This document shows, piece after piece, positions 58,362 to 64,000 of a stretch of 64,000 nt of DNA; positions within the stretch are counted from its first letter, which is position 1, and every line of letters begins with the position of its first letter. This DNA comes from Prinia subflava (Eukaryota; Chordata; Aves; Passeriformes; Cisticolidae). A model generated the notes under the pieces. That model saw nothing but the letters and a program-made list of their open reading frames with translations. It searched no databases and was not told where the DNA came from. The stretch is taken from NCBI RefSeq assembly GCF_021018805.1, contig NC_086251.1:45578767-45642766 (forward strand), read 5' to 3'. The translations under genes and the position numbers were made by a program.

Positions 58362-60285
58362 ACAGTCCCTCTCAGAAAGAATCAATATCAGTTTTAGCCT
58401 TTGCAACCAAAGTTAAATTTGGTTCATATGCACAGTTTACAGACATGATCCTGTATTCAATCACCATCTTGAGATGATCTTAGAAGAAAGACTAGTGTGC
58501 ACCCAGGTAGGTGTGGTTTATTTGTAGTCTATTTTCCCTGCAGAATCATCCCTTACTGCATGAGTCTTTGCTACAAAGAGCTCAATGTAATCCACTGAAA
58601 GAACAAAAGGCACGTGTAGGTGTTCCAAATTCACTGGGGATGGCAGCAGATAAATTATAGGCAGACTATTAAGAGCAATTTGGATGTGAAAAGATGGATG
58701 AGGGAGCACACTAACCTTGAACCCATTCTCTGACCAGGCAATTTAAGTTAAAGAGAGTGAATCTGTTAGACATTGAAGGGTCAAGTGCAAGTGGTGATGC
58801 ACAGCTCCATGTATTCACCAACACAGGTTCAACAACCCACACAACTACCAGTGCCCAAATGGAATGAATTAATAAATGAATAGATGAAACCAAGCAAGAC
58901 AGAGCCAACCTTAGTGAGCAGAAGAAAGCCTTTGGGAGGGCACTCACAGCTCAAAGTCCTTTGGTTAAAACTATATGTCTAAAATTAATCACTTTAAATT
59001 CCTGCCAACAGTGAGCTCTCCTGCTCTGAAGTCTGGTAGCAATAGGTTTCACCACTTCAATCCCATAATCATAGAAAAAGACAGGTTTCTGTTTGTTCAT
59101 CACTTCAACCCCTTCTGGTTGTAAAACTACAACATATTACAGGTTATGTTAAAATATCCATGTCTACAAAACAGGGTATGTGAAAATCCCAAACATAGTA
59201 GGGACCCAAAACCCATCCTTAGCACCATAGATGACAAGACCTGTAGACCATTACTTCACTTTAAATCAGCAAAAACATGAGAACAAACATACAGTAAAGT
59301 ATCAGCTATACTTAACACACTTTTACTAAATATTACTGGATAATATGCCTGATAAAAGAAACCAAATTCTATTCAAGATTTCACTAATGCATAAATACCA
59401 AATGTTCTAACCTAGGGCTGTCTAAATCTAAATTATGCTACTGAATCCCTCTTTCAAGCAGATGTGGTACTGCTTCACATCACGTGGACTATGATGAATT
59501 AGATCTCTTTTACCTTCTCCCTAGAATTTAATGACAAAAAGTTCTGCATTATTCTTGGAAGACACCAGATGTTTAAAATAAAGTTTACAATGTGGATAAA
59601 ACTTCATTCTTGTGCCCCTCACTCCAAACTTTCAATTTAAAGTGTGGTTGATATTCTAGCAATCGCTTCTTTTGCCTTCCCTGTTAATAAGATTTCTGGA
59701 AGAGTGGGTATCATGAACACAGAACTAATACAGATTGAATGACAGATCTCATTTACACAACAGATCTGCAGTGCAAACAAAAGCCAAAAATCCTTCTCTA
59801 TTCATTCTATAAAGGAAGAAGGATTCACTGGATGAATAAATACTGGAGAGGTTTTGCATTAACAAACACTGGATATATTTACCCGTGTATTTTCTCATTC
59901 TACTGCCAAAGATTTGCAGAATTCCTGATCTCATTGTAGTGATACTATTTAAAAAGGGACCAATGCAAATCTCTTTATCTGCATACCACCAAGAATGTAA
60001 GCTTAGTATCCAGGAGACAATAAGGACTATTTTGAGAAACATTTTCATGTGGCTGAAGGAAAAAAACATGACAGGGAGAGATAAAAATATTCTACACAAA
60101 GATGAATCAAACTGGTATTTCATTAGACATCAAACAAGATATTACTTTTATTTGAGTATGTCTGACTGAAGTTCCATTATCCACAAGCAGCCAGCATAAT
60201 GGAAAATGCATCCATCATTTGGAGGTAATACTTACACACTAATATTTAGGTGAGGCAAATAAAAATAATTTTTAAAAATTAGGTG
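58362..60285. other. Unique AT-rich DNA
   Basis: No gene is recognised. A 124-codon minus-strand frame (59749-60123) overlaps a 94-codon plus-strand frame, and neither has a domain. Confidence 0.55.
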
Positions 60286-61040
60286 ATCATAGAATCATAG
60301 AAAGGCTTGAGTTGGAAGGGCCTTAAAAATCATCTAGTTCTAATTCACCTCTCATGGGCAGAGATGCCACCCACTAGATCAGGTTGCCCAAAGTTCCATC
60401 TCACCTGGCCTTGAACTCTTCCATCCACATGGGGCATCCAGCACTTCTCTGGGCAACCTGTACTGGTGCCTCACTACCCTCACATTGAAACATTTCCTCC
60501 TGATATCTCATCTAAATACCTCCTCTCTTAGTTTAAATCCATTCCCCCTCGCTCTATCACCAGATAAAAAGAGTAAACAGCTGCTCTCCCTCTTTTCCAT
60601 AAACCCCTGGTAGGTACTGGAAGGCAGACTAAAGCCCAGAGCCTTCAGCCTTCTCTTCTCCTGGCTAAACAACCCCATCTCTCTCATCCTGAGCTCCTGT
60701 GAGGGCGCATACTCACAGCCTCCTCAGGACCCATTCCAACAGCTGCATGTTTTTCCTGTCCTGAGGATCCCGGGGCTGGACACAAAATTTAAGAGAGCAG
60801 AGTAAGGGTCAGGATCACTTCCCTCCACCCACTGCCAGGGCTCTTTAGAAGCAGCCCAGCACAGAGGCAGCATTCTGAGCTCTGAGCAGGCACTGACAGG
60901 TCATGGACCTGAACCCCCAAGTCCTTCTCCTCAGAGCTGCTCTCAGTGAGTTCTTCACCCAGTCTGGCTCATGCCTGGGACTGCCCTGACCAGGTGCAGC
61001 ACCCTGGACTTGTTGAGCATTATTAGGTCCTTGTGGGATG
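60286..61040 (-). mobile_element. CR1 LINE, 750-bp copy, minus orientation
   Basis: ATCATAGAATCATAGAAAGG then GAGTTGGAAGGGCC is the inverted CR1 3' end. TCACCTGGCCTTGAACTCTT, GGGGCATCCAGCACTTCT, GGGCAACCTGTACTGGTGCC, CATTTCCTCCTGATATCTCA, CTCAGGACCCATTCCAACAG, CCCCAAGTCCTTCTCCTCAG and CCAGGTGCAGCACCCTGGAC appear in order. It is truncated near 61040. Open frames on both strands inside it are shadows. Confidence 0.96.
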
Positions 61041-64000
61041 CAGAAAACAGGAAAGACACTTGCAGCTCTTGCAAGCAGGAGGAAACTGGTCATGTAAACA
61101 GTGCAGTAAGTAGCATCCCCCATAATGCAAAGGAAATAGAGATCCCGATGTGTCTTCAAAGATAAGGCTAAATGCAAATATCCTCTGGTCTGACCTCCAC
61201 TCAAACACTGACCAGAGTCAATTTCTCTTTGAATTAAAATACTACTTTTAAAGAAGGCTTCTTAAAAATTATGGAAATATATTGGTTTAGTATGTATCTG
61301 ACTTACTTACCCTCTACACTATTTCCCAAATGAGTTAATCCAAGTTCTAGCTCTGCTACTTCTGTTTTACACTTTTATAATTTGTTATTGATTTTCTCTT
61401 TATTAATTCTGTCAGAGTATCATCTTCCTCTTGGTGACAGCCATAAACTGAGTAAATGAATGGGTGAGAGAAGAAGCCAGTGATTAAATATCAAAATATT
61501 GTATACCTTTCCAGACATTGAAAGCTAGAGAAGGAGAGTAAGTAAGGGTTGTCTGAAGTGATGTAAGATAGAGCTTGAGGATAATTTACCTTCCTTCCTT
61601 CCTTTAAAACAAGTACCATGATATCTAAACTCAGCAGCACTTAGTAATGTGCAGTAGAGATTAATATCATATATGTGACTGTGATTTCATATTTTTCATC
61701 TCAGCCCAAAAAAGCACTATGCCTGTCAGTGGCTACAAGTGCACAGTTTGGGCTCTGGTCATACAGAAGTCATCATCTGATTCTGATTTATCATCCCAGC
61801 AGGAGAGAGAACATATACAAGTTCCATGGATATTCAAACAGTAGCAAGCAGAGATCTGGTAGAAAAAAGACTAAAACTTCCTTTTGGAGAAATCAACTAT
61901 TAAAAAAATGGGACAGCAGGGGGTGAGGTGTAGGGCAAGAGAAACAGAGAAAGAAATAAGGAAGAAAAACACTTTCCACATGAAACATTTCTAAGAGCAA
62001 AAGCAGAAGATGCTGAATCCAGTTTTCAGGGAGTCCAGCATGCAGAAATACAATTGCACAAGACTTACACAAATCATTTGGCTATGATCCCCTTAGAGCC
62101 TCTGATCTTGGCCATATTTGGTTTGAGGTATTATTTTGATTTTTATTTCCACTTCTACTCACCTGTTTCCACAAATTATATAAAAAATTTCTTGCCAGCT
62201 ATTTACAACATCCAAGACAGACTTGTGTTAAGAATAGCTTCTAATATTAGTAAACACCAAATGCTATTTCTTTAAGGTTTTGTAACATATTCCAGGATCT
62301 AACCACCAAGCATTCTTCCTTCTGATTTTTGCAGGTCAATATGATATGCTATGCTTGATTTAACAGACTATGTTGAATAAATCTTATCTAAAGAGCAGTC
62401 TTCAGTGCTGAGAAATTATCAGTGGCAGATACTTGCCAGGAAGAGTCCTAAACAAGCAGCATAGTAATTTCAAATATTATTCTAGATGTCTTAATATTTA
62501 TTATCATTACACATTACCACTAACATGCTAGGGAGAAAAAAAATTAACAATGGTCAAAATTATATGTAGAAAGTATGAAGGATAAAAATCAGAGCAGCAA
62601 TTATACTGATACACAAAACTTTATTCTTTTACCAACAGATAAGAGCCTTTTACCTTGGAGCACAAACAGAGTCAGCACAATTAGTACAAACTCTCACCTT
62701 ACTAGGAGTGCTAGTACATCATAAAGCCAGATGGACAAGATAACTACCTAATTTCCCTTTGAGATAAAGGTGGATGTCATTATTCTTATTAAAGGTCTGA
62801 GCAAAAACCATAGTACAATTAAACATGGTGAATAGGAAAAAAAACCCATTTGCACATTTTTCTACACTAGATGCAAAGACTACTGTCATGCAATTTTGTA
62901 GCTCAAGAAAATGTGTTAGATGAGGAGAAATGTGAATTTTACAGCTCAGTATGGGATGTGCTAAACAACATATGAAGGAATTAGGTTGTACCCCTAATAG
63001 GAGATTTAAATGGGTTCTGTGCAAGGTCTAGAGAACTGCTGAGAGCTTACTCAGTATCTGCAATAGTGCATGAAAAGATGAAAAACTATGAAGTGACTGG
63101 AAAAAAGGCTTAATTGTCAAACTGCCAGAGAGAGCAGTTCTGCCGGGTTGTAATAAGGGAGTTATTGGGACCTGCTGATTTAAGGATTTCTACTTTAGTA
63201 GCTGTTACTTAATCCCATTATTACTGCAGGAAAGCAAAGCATATTACATCATCGAGTTCCTTCCCCCTCTTCACCAAATACTTATTCAATGTATTTCAAT
63301 ATTCAATATGTATTGAACATCTCTACCATTCCTGAATTCACATGATCAATTCTACTACTTCCATCCAGAAACTTTACTGATAAAGTTGTCATATTCTTAA
63401 TCCTCTTATTTTTTCTTATTTCTGGTGACTATAAATGTTACCTTCTGTCCTTTCCTTATCAGTTCTGTGCAATTTCCAGTTTTTGATTTACATTATGAAA
63501 GTCTTCTTTCATCTATTTTTTACATACACTTATTATCCATAATAGTATTTGCATCCCCACAGAGTCACTTTCTAATCAGTGTGACTCATATTCTGTTATG
63601 GATTTTGGACATTTAGTAAAGTGAACATTTACCAATTGCCATTGCTATTTGCAGTCATCACTGTTTTCTATTTTGCTGCAACTGTTCCTTCCAGGGCATG
63701 AACACAGGCATTTAACATCCAGTCCAAAGCAAATGACATCCATTTGCACCAAAACTACCAAGAGATTCTAAGACTGATCAATTTTATGATACATCAAAAG
63801 GAAAGTCTCAAACTTTGCATAATACTTTGAGTTAAGAAACAACTTGATTTATGCTGTTACATCAAGATTCAACAATGATTGCGGAAAATCATCATCCACA
63901 ATTTCATACATTCAAAGACTTCAGGGTTGGCAGCATGCTAGAAAATCATACATTCTTAAAAATCCAATCAGGAGTGAGATTCCAGAGCTGGCTGACTCTG
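61041..64000. other. Unique AT-rich DNA
   Basis: Almost 3 kb without a recognised gene or transposon. A short (TTCC)4 run lies at 61589-61604. Frames of 60 to 101 codons have no domain. Confidence 0.55.

Noticed and set aside
1..64000. tRNA, rRNA, CRISPR array or bacterial-type operon
   Set aside because: No B-box with cloverleaf potential, no rRNA-like sequence and no regularly spaced direct repeats with unique spacers were seen. The transposon content is that of a bird genome.

Overview
This is vertebrate nuclear DNA, and almost certainly from a bird. It is AT-rich, holds no long open reading frame, and carries eight recognisable CR1 LINE fragments. CR1 is the dominant avian retroposon, and the copies here have the typical 3' end, which reads on the opposite strand as CACAGAATCA followed by a GGTTGGAAGGGACC-like stretch. 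Solo retroviral LTRs and a few very old MIR-like SINE remnants are also present. The LTR content would suit a songbird or another neoavian, but the order cannot be fixed from this window alone.

I see no protein-coding exon, tRNA, rRNA or CRISPR array that I can defend. Every longer open frame is either inside a transposon, inside a simple repeat, or a short chance frame in AT-rich DNA. The window is best read as a gene desert or the inside of a very large intron.

Layout. 1-3.2 kb: unique AT-rich DNA with two A/C-rich simple-repeat blocks. 3.2-4.0 kb: a plus-strand solo LTR with a near-perfect 6-bp target duplication. 4-10 kb: unique DNA broken by a 51-base poly(A) run. 10.3-15.4 kb: three old minus-strand CR1 fragments, long T runs, and 49 perfect copies of a GAAGA pentamer. 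17.1 kb: a MIR-like remnant. 20.0-21.1 kb: a 1.1-kb minus-strand CR1. 23.2-24.4 kb: a 1.25-kb plus-strand CR1 with a broken reverse-transcriptase remnant. 25.7-26.3 kb: a minus-strand solo LTR with a perfect 6-bp duplication and the same terminal sequences as the LTR at 3.2 kb. 27.8-28.2 kb: a further LTR candidate. 31.5 and 35.1 kb: microsatellites. 41.2-42.2 kb: an LTR fragment followed directly by CR1. 44.7 kb: a 16-bp-arm hairpin beside one copy of a duplicated 22-mer. 46.3 and 60.3 kb: CR1. 57.1-57.5 kb: an unclassified GC-rich repeat-like block. The rest is unique AT-rich DNA, parts of which look like possible conserved non-coding elements.

No gene pathway can be described, because no gene is supported. 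The functional potential lies in retroviral promoters and poly(A) signals carried by the LTRs, purine-tract and hairpin DNA structures, and possible distal enhancers. Repeat boundaries were judged by eye and are approximate to about 10-30 bases, except where a target duplication fixes them.
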